The position numbers and the translations under genes were made by a program. This document shows, one piece after another, positions 16,551 to 24,685 of a stretch of DNA of 49,712 bases. Source of the stretch: Bacteroidota bacterium (lineage in GTDB: Bacteria > Bacteroidota > Bacteroidia > Sphingobacteriales > Sphingobacteriaceae); the NCBI GenBank assembly GCA_013287375.1, contig JABDDX010000008.1:1-49712 (forward strand). Reading direction: 5' to 3'. The notes beneath the pieces are model-generated. The model did not search any database and was not told the origin of the DNA. It saw only the letters and a list, made by a program, of their open reading frames with translations. How positions within the stretch are numbered: the stretch's first letter is position 1; each line of letters opens with the position of its first letter.

Positions 16551-17372
16551 TTATTCGTGCAGTACCAATATGGCTTTCACCGTTTTGTTCATGATCTGAT
16601 TTACGGTGCTGCGGTTAAACAGGCGGTAAACTATGTTGTGGTGATGTTTCACCAGGCATAAAATATCGGTATCATGTTCCTCAACAAATTGCATAATACC
16701 ATTTAAGGGGCGGCTATCAGTTATATAGTTAAAATCCAGTTCGGCATTTTTAATCAGGTCCTGCAGTTTGCTTTCGCCGGCCTCAATGTATTTAGAATCT
16801 TTTCTTTCGGCAACGTACAATACCTTCATATTTTTCGATCCGAAGGCTTCAACCATCTCATTCAAAGCATTTACATCATCGGCGGATAACCTGGTTTCGT
16901 AATCAGTAGCCAGTGTAATAACCGGCACGCCCGAAAATTTGCTTTCCAGCGGGATGATAAGCGTTGGTATTTTTACTGCCGAAACAATGGTACTTACGTT
17001 ACTACCCACAATACCTGAAAGGTTAGTAGAACCGGTCATACCCATTACCAGCAACTCAACGTGGTGCTCCTCAATATATTTACCTATTACATTTTTCAGG
17101 AAGCCTACACCACATACGGTATTTACTTCAATATCCTTAAACTCATCCTGATCGGTAAATTTGGCTACCCAATCCTTTAGCGCCTGGCGTTTATTGTTGT
17201 AGTAATCATCAATAAAAATAGCGTTATAGGTATTATTGTTAATGCCTTCGGTGGGGCCAATGGCGTGTATGGCGCATACTTCCATGTTCAATATTTTAGC
17301 TAAGTGCATAGCATATTCCATGGCATTGGCCGCGCTGTTTGAAAAATCTGTAGCAACAAGTATTTGTTTCAT
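16551..17372 (-). CDS. Universal stress protein, tandem UspA domains
   Basis: A 273-residue cytosolic protein with two UspA folds. Domain 1 (residues 1-143) starts with KQILVATDFSNSAANAMEYA and ends with the ATP-binding pattern MGMTGSTNLSGIVGSNVS, with an intact G-x-x-G-S signature. Domain 2 (about 149-273) is degenerate: it starts VPVITLATDYETRLSADDV and lacks a clear glycine-rich loop. Such two-domain proteins are common in Bacteroidota and are linked to stress or redox adaptation. It lies 35 bases downstream of the phosphate-transporter gene on the same strand, so expression is probably linked to phosphate or energy status. Confidence 0.9.
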   Translation of the reverse strand: MKQILVATDFSNSAANAMEYAMHLAKILNMEVCAIHAIGPTEGINNNTYNAIFIDDYYNNKRQALKDWVAKFTDQDEFKDIEVNTVCGVGFLKNVIGKYIEEHHVELLVMGMTGSTNLSGIVGSNVSTIVSAVKIPTLIIPLESKFSGVPVITLATDYETRLSADDVNALNEMVEAFGSKNMKVLYVAERKDSKYIEAGESKLQDLIKNAELDFNYITDSRPLNGIMQFVEEHDTDILCLVKHHHNIVYRLFNRSTVNQIMNKTVKAILVLHE

Positions 17373-17407
17373 TTTTTCAATATTTTTAAGTGAATTGCTT
17401 TAAAGCA

Positions 17408-18826
17408 TTAAATAAATAAGTGGAAGAACAGGAATAATAAAAATGCTAAAATTATAGCAACCGGCAAAGTTAATACCCATGCCAAAGCTATGTTTTTTAA
17501 CGTTTTACTGTTCAGGTTACCTGCCCCGCCTGATGCCAGCATCGACCCGGCAATACCACTTGATAGTACGTGCGTGGTACTCACCGGTAAACCAAAGCTG
17601 CTGCTTAGGCCTATAGTTGCGGCAGCTACCAGCTCCGAACTTGCACCCTGCGCATAATTCAAATGCTGGTTGCCTATTTTTTCTCCTATTGTTACTACAA
17701 TACGTTTCCAGCCAACCATAGTACCAATACCTAAAGATATTGATATAGTTGCAATTACCCATATCGGCGCGAAGTCGGTAAGGTTGGTAAGGTCTTTTGA
17801 GGTTTCTGTAAGCGTTGCCCTATCCTGGTTTACCAGTTTAATATCCTGTGCCGCTAATATTGCAGTTACATCTTTACCTGCGCTTTTTATCTGCTTGCGG
17901 AATTTATAGGTTTTATCTGCCGGGTTGCTGCTTGCTAATGCCGCCTTAGTTTTATCTATTGCAGAATCAGCGCTTAATATTAAGGTTTTACCTGCTGCAT
18001 CCGTTGCTGTAACATGGCTCAGCACCAGCTCAGTTCTGTTTAACGAGGCCAGCGTTTTATCGCTTGATGCTTCATGATTTACTGCGAATTTTGCCGGTAG
18101 AAAGGCGATCAGTATCAGCATTAATAAACCAACACCCTTTTGTCCGTCGTTACTGCCGTGGAAGAAACTTACCAGTGTACAGGTAGTGATCAGCAATAAA
18201 CGGATCAATATGGGCGGGGTATCATTTTCGTTTTCCGGGATATGGAACAGGGCTTTCCATTTGATCACGTGGATCAACAGGTACATCAACCCTGCCGCGG
18301 CACCAAAACCAATTAGTGGCGATAAGATCAGTGATAAACCAATTTCTTTTGCCTTATCCCAGTTTACACCTGTACCACCGTAGTACCAGGTAAAAGCTAT
18401 ACTAGCGCCAATCATGGCACCAATTAAGGTGTGCGAACTGGAGCAGGGTATACCTAAATACCATGTACCTAAGTTCCATACGATGGAGGCCAATAATACG
18501 GCCAGCACCATGCAGGCGCCTACGCTCACGGGCAGCTTCATCAGTTCATCCAAAGGTAATAGCTTTAAAATGCCCATGGCTACAGCTACACCGCCTAAAA
18601 ATACACCAAGGAAATTGAAGGTGCCTGACCACGGAATAGCATAAACCGGTTTTAATGCTTTGGTGTAGATAACCGTAGCAACAGCATTAGCCGTATCGTG
18701 AAAACCGTTAACAAACTCAAAGCCGACAACCGCCAGTAAACAAATAGCAAAAACAATCAGCAGCGACGTGCTTAAATTAACCTCGCCAATTAATGGCAGG
18801 GTGATTGCACTTAATACATGGAGCAT
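17408..18826 (-). CDS. Inorganic phosphate transporter, PiT family
   Basis: Cation-coupled phosphate symporter of 472 residues in the inner membrane, with about ten hydrophobic helices. The two PiT signature repeats are visible: GFEFVNGFHDTANAVATVIY near residue 37 and SFFHGSNDGQKGVGLLML near 220. A long soluble central insert (about 250-350, rich in alanine, lysine and aspartate) splits the two halves, as in other Bacteroidota members. The C-terminal half has GLPVSTTHVLSSGIAGSM. It is the first gene of a unit with uspA. Confidence 0.93.
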   Translation of the reverse strand: MLHVLSAITLPLIGEVNLSTSLLIVFAICLLAVVGFEFVNGFHDTANAVATVIYTKALKPVYAIPWSGTFNFLGVFLGGVAVAMGILKLLPLDELMKLPVSVGACMVLAVLLASIVWNLGTWYLGIPCSSSHTLIGAMIGASIAFTWYYGGTGVNWDKAKEIGLSLILSPLIGFGAAAGLMYLLIHVIKWKALFHIPENENDTPPILIRLLLITTCTLVSFFHGSNDGQKGVGLLMLILIAFLPAKFAVNHEASSDKTLASLNRTELVLSHVTATDAAGKTLILSADSAIDKTKAALASSNPADKTYKFRKQIKSAGKDVTAILAAQDIKLVNQDRATLTETSKDLTNLTDFAPIWVIATISISLGIGTMVGWKRIVVTIGEKIGNQHLNYAQGASSELVAAATIGLSSSFGLPVSTTHVLSSGIAGSMLASGGAGNLNSKTLKNIALAWVLTLPVAIILAFLLFLFFHLFI

Positions 18827-19166
18827 AATTTGATTTTTTGGGTGAGCAATAGTGATTAATTAGTTTATTAATCAAAGAAATCGATATCATGCTTATTCTA
18901 CGAAAAAATCAGATTATCAAATTGTTACGTTATTCTGTAGTGTGTGTTAATGGAGAGTTTTATTTGCTTGATGTATACTTACCTGTGGTATCGCTGCGCT
19001 AAGCGTCACTTTTCTTTTTCCGCAAAAGAAAAGTAACCAAAAGAAAACTCCCGGCTGCGCCTGCTTCTTTGAATGTTAGTGCTGCTACTTCTGGTGTGGG
19101 TGCCGAACCAGACGATGCCGATTTATAGCGGTTAACGTAGGGTAGTGCTTTTGTTTAGTCGAATAT

Positions 19167-19256
19167 TGCGTTAGGGATGGAAGCGGATACCCGCCTGTGA
19201 CTAAGGCCTGTGCAGTATGAGCGGACAGCCCGCCCGCTTCTATCAGCGGGAACGCC
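19167..19256. repeat. Family F repeat, copy 2
   Basis: TGCGTTAGGGATGGAAGCGG, then CTAAGGCCTGTGCAGTATGA and finally GGGAACGCC, collinear with the copy at 10555-10637. The terminal hairpin differs in sequence but not position (CCCGCTTCTATCAGCGGG here), which suggests that structure rather than sequence is conserved. Confidence 0.85.
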
Positions 19257-19383
19257 TAAATGACTTGCAATTCGCCACCACTTTACAAATCTTCACTCCG
19301 CTCAGAATGACAATTTAAATCAGAATGACAATTGGGAAAACCGATATTATCCGATCATTTTGTAATAATAGTTTGATATTTTC

Positions 19384-19413
19384 TTTGATAGATATGACAA
19401 ACATATAAATTTG
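19384..19413 (+). promoter_or_regulatory. Bacteroidota-type promoter of the carboxylesterase gene
   Basis: TTTG at 19384-19387 and TAAATTTG at 19406-19413 are separated by 18 bases, close to the TTTG-N19-TAnnTTTG pattern known for this phylum. The predicted transcript would start near 19420, giving a leader of roughly 20 bases to the ATG at 19442. Confidence 0.55.
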
Positions 19414-19441
19414 AAGCTACAAGCCTCCAATACTATCTCCT

Positions 19442-20983
19442 ATGAAAAAATTAACCGTACTACTGCTGGTAGCTGTTTCAAATATCGCTTTCGCGCAAAA
19501 TGATGGCCCTATTGTTAAAATAGCCAACGGCACTTTACAGGGTGTTGTTGAGGCAAGCGGGATACATTCGTTTAAGGGGATACCATATGCGCAGCCACCG
19601 GTTGGTGATTTGCGTTGGAAGGAACCGCAGCCACCATCAGATTGGGACGGCATTAGACAGGCAGATCATTTCGGTCCGCAAGCTATGCAGGCATCAATTT
19701 ATAGTGATATGCAGTTCCGCAGCGCGGGCAAAAGTGAGGATTGTCTTTACCTGAATGTTTGGACGCCTGCTAAAACAGTGAAGGAAAAACTGCCTGTACT
19801 TGTTTATTTTTATGGTGGGGGTTTTATAGCGGGTGATGGATCTGAATATCGCTACGATGGGGAGAGCCTGGCTAAAAAGGGAATTGTTACCGTTACCATC
19901 AACTATAGGTTGGGGGTATTTGGCTTTTTTGCCCATCCGGAACTGACTAAAGAGTCTGAACATCAATCATCAGGAAATTATGGGTTGATGGATCAGCATG
20001 CGGCTTTACTTTGGGTACAAAAGAATATTGCTGCTTTTGGTGGTGATCCTAATCATGTGACTATAGCGGGTGAATCTGCGGGATCTATGTCAGTTTGCGC
20101 GCAGGTGGCTTCACCGCTTTCTAAGGGGTTGTTTGTGGGCGCTATCGCGGAAAGTGGTTCGGTATTGGGTACTTCTTTGCCGGTGCCATTAAATAAAGCG
20201 GAAGATATTGGAGTGAAATTCACGCAGAAAATAGGCGCGATCTCATTGGAAGATATGCGCAAGATACCCGCTGATTCGTTATTAAAACTTTCCGAAGGAG
20301 CACATTTTCCGAACGATATAGACGGTTATTTTTTACCGGAATCGCCCAAAATAATATTTGATGAAGGATTGGAGATGCACGTACCATTGTTAGTGGGCTG
20401 GAACTCAGCCGAAGTAGAATATCACAGCGTGATTGGTATTGATTCAGCTACTGTAGGTAACTACAAAACCGCTTTACAAAGGCTTTACGGACCGAATGCT
20501 GATGAGGCTTTTAAACATTACCCTGCAGCTACTGATGATGAGGTTAAAGCAGCTGCCACAAACCTTGCAGCTGATCGATTCATCGTTTACAATACCTGGA
20601 AATTTGCACAAATGCAAGCTAAAACCGGCGAGAAACCTGTATATCAATATTTATTCGCGCATATGCGTCCAGCAAAGGTTGATGGAAAAAGAGACGGCAA
20701 CACCATTGGCGCGGCTCATGCCTCCGAAATTGAGTTTGCATTAGGCAACCTGGCAACCAATAAAGTTTATGCCTGGACAGATGACGACTACAACGTTTCG
20801 GCTACAATGGAAAACTACTTTGCCAACTTCATTAAGAATGGCAACCCTAACGGGAGCGGATTGGCTCATTGGCCTACTCTGCAGATAAACGCGCCAAAGG
20901 TGATGGTGATTGATGTGAATAGCCATACTGATGCTGTGAAGAATGGGGGCAGGTATATTTGGATGGACAGTGTTAATAAATAG
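19442..20983 (+). CDS. Secreted type-B carboxylesterase
   Basis: A 513-residue carboxylesterase/lipase family protein with a signal peptide (residues 1-19, cleavage after AFAQ), so periplasmic or exported. The N-terminal SFKGIPYAQPPVGDLRW and EDCLYLNVWTP are type-B signatures. The oxyanion loop is VYFYGGGFIAGDG, the nucleophile is the Ser in TIAGESAGSMSV, the acid is probably the Glu in GWNSAEVEYH, and the base is the His in GAAHASEIEFALG. All catalytic elements are therefore intact. The ester substrate is unknown. Transcribed alone from the promoter described above. Confidence 0.93.
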   Translation: MKKLTVLLLVAVSNIAFAQNDGPIVKIANGTLQGVVEASGIHSFKGIPYAQPPVGDLRWKEPQPPSDWDGIRQADHFGPQAMQASIYSDMQFRSAGKSEDCLYLNVWTPAKTVKEKLPVLVYFYGGGFIAGDGSEYRYDGESLAKKGIVTVTINYRLGVFGFFAHPELTKESEHQSSGNYGLMDQHAALLWVQKNIAAFGGDPNHVTIAGESAGSMSVCAQVASPLSKGLFVGAIAESGSVLGTSLPVPLNKAEDIGVKFTQKIGAISLEDMRKIPADSLLKLSEGAHFPNDIDGYFLPESPKIIFDEGLEMHVPLLVGWNSAEVEYHSVIGIDSATVGNYKTALQRLYGPNADEAFKHYPAATDDEVKAAATNLAADRFIVYNTWKFAQMQAKTGEKPVYQYLFAHMRPAKVDGKRDGNTIGAAHASEIEFALGNLATNKVYAWTDDDYNVSATMENYFANFIKNGNPNGSGLAHWPTLQINAPKVMVIDVNSHTDAVKNGGRYIWMDSVNK

Positions 20984-21043
20984 TTTGTTGGTGACAACAC
21001 CAACAAAGGCTTAATTATGGCTGTTTGTGGGGACACAAACAGC
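20984..21043. repeat. Family G paired hairpins, copy 1
   Basis: Two perfect 10-bp hairpins with 4-base loops follow the carboxylesterase stop. TTTGTTGGTG-ACAA-CACCAACAAA spans 20984-21007 and GCTGTTTGTG-GGGA-CACAAACAGC spans 21020-21043. Both stems end in GTG/CAC at the loop. The first may act as a terminator. A related pair lies at 35848-35904. Confidence 0.85.
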
Positions 21044-21073
21044 GGGAGCAGAGTATTTAGAAGATCAAAAAGG

Positions 21074-21143
21074 GTCATGCTGAGCGTAGTCGAAGCATGT
21101 GGGCAGGCCTCTCCGCTCACCCTTCGACTACGCTCAGGATGAC
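21074..21143. repeat. Family B palindromic repeat (TCATGCTGAG...CTCAGGATGAC)
   Basis: GTCATGCTGAGCGTAGTCGA on the left pairs with TCGACTACGCTCAGGATGAC on the right, nearly perfectly, around AGCATGTGGGCAGGCC. It is closely similar to the element at 35762-35833. It lies in the convergent gap between the carboxylesterase and lysozyme genes. Confidence 0.9.
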
Positions 21144-21175
21144 AGCCCTACACATAACGTATTGAGGTATAGTTA

Positions 21176-21249
21176 TCATTTCGATCTTCTTCGATTTGCA
21201 TAGTATGACTTACTTCTTGTAGAAGATTTCTCCCTCCGGTCGAAATGAC
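21176..21249. repeat. Family A palindromic repeat, copy 4 (left arm damaged)
   Basis: The right arm CTCCCTCCGGTCGAAATGAC is intact, but the left arm reads TCATTTCGATCTTCTTCGAT, having lost the CCGGAGGGAGAAA block. This makes a truncated member of the family. It ends 12 bases from the stop of the GH25 gene. Confidence 0.85.
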
Positions 21250-21261
21250 AATCGTTTAATT

Positions 21262-22110
21262 TTAATGCAACAGCATTTGCTGGAATGCGATGCTATCGCC
21301 CTTAAAAGCATTAAAATCAACTACGTGATTAATGCCATTCACATGGGCTTTATCTGAGTGCTGCCAAAAAAACCACTTGACGTTAGGATCAACGTATAAA
21401 TCAGAATGGTCATAATGTGCTATCCACAACGGATAATTATCAAAATAACTGGCCAGGTATGCGGCGTAGTAGCTAAGCGTGGTATAGATGATGGGCTTGG
21501 TTTTGGTTCGCTGTTGTACATAGGTTAAAAAAGATTGCAGTTGCAGGCGCATTTCTTCAGGCGAAGAACCATCTAATGTTTCTACATCAACAACGGCGGG
21601 TAGGTCGCCTTTATCCATGCTAACTGTCTGCATAAAAAACCGGGCTTGCCATAGGCCGTTTTTATTCGCTCTTAAAAAATGATAGGCGCCACAGGTGATA
21701 CCATTTTTAGGGGCCTCGCGCCAATTGCGTTTAAAATAGGGATCAACCTTAAGCAATCCTTCAGTAGCTTTGATAAAAGCGAAACTAACGTGCACACTGT
21801 CTTCATTCATCCTCCTTACTTTTTGCCAGTCTATTCTCCCCTGGGCGTAAGAAACATCGATACCATGAATGGTGTATTGCGACGGAATATGAATATTGAA
21901 ACTTTTATAAGTGCGGTAATGTGGATTTTCGCCCCGGTCTTTAATCCATTGCCAGCCCGATGTAAATACCTTTAACACATAGCCATAGTAAAATGGTGAG
22001 AGCAAAACGAGCAGTAAAACCAGAATTAAAAACTTCCAATAGCCACCCTGTTTCCCGTTTTTTTTACGGACAGCAGTTTTTTTGGATGCAGGTTTCTTAG
22101 GGGTTGCCAC
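21262..22110 (-). CDS. GH25 family lysozyme-like protein, membrane anchored
   Basis: A 282-residue muramidase-type protein. A lysine-rich N-terminus (residues 1-24) is followed by a membrane helix (WKFLILVLLLVLLSPFYYGY) and an external GH25 domain from about residue 75. The catalytic pattern is present: HGIDVSYAQGRIDW (first acidic residue), FAFIKATEG, GAYHFLRAN, and AVVDVETLDG with the Asp/Glu pair. C-terminal KWFFWQHSD is the usual closing strand. It probably cleaves peptidoglycan N-acetylmuramyl bonds while tethered to the inner membrane. The start is GTG at 22110, since no in-frame ATG lies nearby. Confidence 0.9.
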   Translation of the reverse strand: MATPKKPASKKTAVRKKNGKQGGYWKFLILVLLLVLLSPFYYGYVLKVFTSGWQWIKDRGENPHYRTYKSFNIHIPSQYTIHGIDVSYAQGRIDWQKVRRMNEDSVHVSFAFIKATEGLLKVDPYFKRNWREAPKNGITCGAYHFLRANKNGLWQARFFMQTVSMDKGDLPAVVDVETLDGSSPEEMRLQLQSFLTYVQQRTKTKPIIYTTLSYYAAYLASYFDNYPLWIAHYDHSDLYVDPNVKWFFWQHSDKAHVNGINHVVDFNAFKGDSIAFQQMLLH

Positions 22111-22627
22111 ATCGTAAAGATACTAAATTACCCCTATTTGTGCTTGTTTTTGATGCATCGAATTAGGAATAACCACCTTTGGTTTTAAATTATCACCCTG
22201 ATTTTCCCTTCCGAGTGGAGCGAAAAACCTGTATGGGATAAACTACTTTACAGATTCTTCGCTGTGCTCAGAATGACAGAAAAGCTTTAAAAACCATTAG
22301 GTTTCTTTATTGAAGCGTAGATGACTCACCCGGCTTTGCTGCGCTTGCCGACCTCTCTTCGCCTGCGGCGGAAAGAGGTGAACTTCGGTTGATTATAATA
22401 TGTCAAAGAACATTTGGTACGCTTTTACAAGCGAATAGTTGGAATTAAGAAGATTTGTTATTTACGGTGATATACCAACCGTGAAAGGATTCTACTAATT
22501 TACGGAGTGTAAATTAAAAAAGTGCTGACACGAGTTTGTCAGCATATGACTCTTGCATAGTTTGCTTTGCGTATCGAAGAAGATTCTTCGATACGCAGAA
22601 TGACAAGTTTAATATAAGATTAACGTT
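22111..22627. repeat. Gap with four hairpin elements
   Basis: This 517-base gap is without a credible gene. It contains a half family B copy at 22244-22279 (ACAGATTCTTCGCTGTGCTC then AGAATGACA) and a family D copy at about 22322-22382 (GACTCACCCGGCTTTGCTGC ... AAAGAGGTGAAC). It also contains a perfect 8-bp hairpin at 22523-22544 (TGCTGACA-cgagtt-TGTCAGCA) and a perfect 13-bp palindrome at 22569-22596 built from GCGTATCGAAGAA and its reverse complement. The last is followed by CAGAATGACA, linking it to family B. Confidence 0.7.
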
Positions 22628-24451
22628 TTAATCGATCTGTTTTTTGCTGTCGAGGGCTTTTATAAATGCAATCACTTCATCACATTCTTTTTTGGTGAGA
22701 TTAAGCTTATCGGCAGCAAGGGTTTGGTTATCTACTTTTAACCCTAAACCTGCGCCACCACCTTTGTTGTAGAAATCCATTACTTGCTGTAGGGTAGTAA
22801 ATACCCCGTTATGCATGTAGGGCGCCGTAAGCGCGGCATTGCGAACTGTAGGAATTTTAAAAGCATGCTTAAAAGCAGGAGTCTTTAATATATTGTACCT
22901 GCCCATATCAGTATCAATAGCGGCTTCGGCTATAGTTTGTGGAACGCCAATTACCTCGCTTTCAATTATCACATATCTTGGCGGGAATGCGCCGCTAAAT
23001 AGTGGCATATAGTGGCAGGTGGCGCACCTTGCTTTACCCATAAACAAATTAAAGCCACCAATCTCTTCCTGGTTCATCGCGGCTTTATTACCACGCATAT
23101 ATTCGTCAAAGCGGCTGTTAAGGGCAACAAGTGTACGTACATAAGCAGCAATTACATTCATCACCTCAAGCGTATCAATGCTTGTTCTGTTTTTTTGAGG
23201 AAAAGCCTCAGTAAATAATTTTCGGTAGTATTTGTTTTGCCAAAGCCGTTGTGCCGCCACTTTCATAGAACCATGCATTTCATCCTTGTTTTGCACTACG
23301 GCTAGCGCCTGGTCTTCTAAGGTAATGGCCCTCAGATCGTCAAACTGCGCGGGTTGCAGGGCCGCGTTTATCAGCGTAGGCGTATTTCTTCTTATCAGTT
23401 TATTGCTGCCAATAATAGTGTTTTTTACGAGCCCGTCTGTAAATGCCTTTTCTGGCTGATGGCATGACTGGCAACTTCTTGTATTAGTACCAGATAGAAT
23501 AGGATCTGCAAAAAGCGCTTTCCCCAACGCTATCTTTTTAGCAGTTGTAACAGCAGTTTGGCCAGGTTCAAAAGCATTTGGGTTAAAGGCATCTACATTG
23601 AATGCACCTTTATCAAACATTGTTTTTGTATCCATATTCAGTAAACGGTTATAGGTAGTTTCCCGAATATTTAATTTTTTTCGCAGGTTGGTTATGCTGG
23701 TTGTTATAACATTACCGTATCCTGTTATAAATGCGGCCCTGTCAAACGAATTAAAATTGATATGCGCTTTAAGATATTTTATTGCCCCGCCAAATTCTGC
23801 CGACAAGCTTTCTGTTCCTTCACTATCCTCATATAAAGCCAAAACCGTTTTCATGCTTTCAAGGCTTGCAGCCGATTCCTGTGAACTTTTTAACGTGAGC
23901 GGGTTATCAAAACCGCTAATACCGAGGGATAATATCCTGAATACTTCAAGTTTTGTAGCATCAAATACCTGCCAGTCAAAAATACCGATATTGGCAAAGT
24001 GACTTTTATATTTATCGCAACCCTTTTGCAATAGCTTAAGCTGTGTTATTAACTCCTTTTTTTGGCTGATATCGTACTTCGGGAAAAGATAACCTTCTAT
24101 AACCTGAAGGCCGGCAGGGGCAAATACCTGTCCGCTGGCCATTTCAATCTCCTGCACGGGCGGCCCGTTAAAAAATCGGGAGGTTGCAGGGTCAAAATAT
24201 TCGGTGGCCCATTCAACTTTTTTATAGCTAAGTCTTAGTTGCAAAAAAAGCTGCTGCAATTGATTTGCATCAGCTTTACCATCCTCTACTGCCGCCAGGA
24301 GGTTATTTTTGCAAATAGTAAGGCTGTCAATTTGTGACACTAATATTTGCGCGACTTTTTTTTCAGGAGCATGAGTTGTTGGCTTACAAGAGTAGAGTGT
24401 GTATCCAGCAATTAAAATAAGCAATAGAGGTATAAAAATAAATTTCTTCAT
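22628..24451 (-). CDS. Di-heme cytochrome c peroxidase lipoprotein with imelysin-like N-terminus
   Basis: A 607-residue exported lipoprotein (signal with lipobox-like LYSC, acylated Cys at 22). Residues about 30-270 resemble the imelysin-type helical domain, and about 280-607 form a MauG/bacterial cytochrome c peroxidase domain. Two heme c sites are visible: RSCQSCHQPEKAFTDG and ARCATCHYMPLFSG. The C-terminal FKIPTVRNAALTAPYMHNGV is diagnostic for the peroxidase family. It should reduce hydrogen peroxide, or oxidise a partner, at the membrane surface in the periplasm. Imelysin fusions of this kind are frequent in Bacteroidota. A phosphoesterase lipoprotein gene lies upstream in the same direction but behind a terminator. 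Confidence 0.9.
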   Translation of the reverse strand: MKKFIFIPLLLILIAGYTLYSCKPTTHAPEKKVAQILVSQIDSLTICKNNLLAAVEDGKADANQLQQLFLQLRLSYKKVEWATEYFDPATSRFFNGPPVQEIEMASGQVFAPAGLQVIEGYLFPKYDISQKKELITQLKLLQKGCDKYKSHFANIGIFDWQVFDATKLEVFRILSLGISGFDNPLTLKSSQESAASLESMKTVLALYEDSEGTESLSAEFGGAIKYLKAHINFNSFDRAAFITGYGNVITTSITNLRKKLNIRETTYNRLLNMDTKTMFDKGAFNVDAFNPNAFEPGQTAVTTAKKIALGKALFADPILSGTNTRSCQSCHQPEKAFTDGLVKNTIIGSNKLIRRNTPTLINAALQPAQFDDLRAITLEDQALAVVQNKDEMHGSMKVAAQRLWQNKYYRKLFTEAFPQKNRTSIDTLEVMNVIAAYVRTLVALNSRFDEYMRGNKAAMNQEEIGGFNLFMGKARCATCHYMPLFSGAFPPRYVIIESEVIGVPQTIAEAAIDTDMGRYNILKTPAFKHAFKIPTVRNAALTAPYMHNGVFTTLQQVMDFYNKGGGAGLGLKVDNQTLAADKLNLTKKECDEVIAFIKALDSKKQID

Positions 24452-24607
24452 TAATGTAAAATCACTCTTTAGTCATTCGGCGCAGGAGAGAAAAAAGCAT
24501 ATGCATCTTTAATGTTTACCACCTTTCAATAATAAGCTACCGGTTTGTAATATTAAGACTCTTCACCATGCTCAGAACAGCAAAATATGTTGTTATTCAA
24601 ATAAATG

Positions 24608-24640
24608 AATAAAGGAGTACCTTTCGGCCACTCCTTTATT
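24608..24640 (-). terminator. Terminator of the phosphoesterase gene
   Basis: AATAAAGGAGT (24608-24618) pairs perfectly with ACTCCTTTATT (24630-24640), with an 11-base loop. It is located 45 bases after the phosphoesterase stop. The hairpin is flanked by AT-rich sequence and no strong T tract, so moderate confidence. Confidence 0.65.
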
Positions 24641-24685
24641 TGTATCAATAAATTATTGCCTGCCGATTGCAGGTTTAGAAAACGT

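Larger units (their letters stand above)
18827..19441. repeat. Gap with family F repeat and half-copies of others
   Basis: This 615-base gap between two divergent genes contains no credible protein-coding frame. It holds GCGTCACTTTTCTTTTTCCG (about 19004-19023), followed by AAAGAAAAGTAACCAAAAG, a common Bacteroidota repeat arm. It also holds a family F copy at 19167-19256 and a half family B copy at 19281-19312 (ACTCCGCTCAGAATGACA) with a second AGAATGACA echo. The right end carries the promoter of the carboxylesterase gene. The left end, 18827-18960, is AT-rich and probably contains the phosphate-transporter promoter. Confidence 0.7.

Noticed and set aside
24453..24607. Family B copy near 24557-24580
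   Set aside because: CTCTTCACCATGCTCAGAAC resembles the right arm of family B but the left arm is missing and the end is altered, so it was not listed as a separate element.
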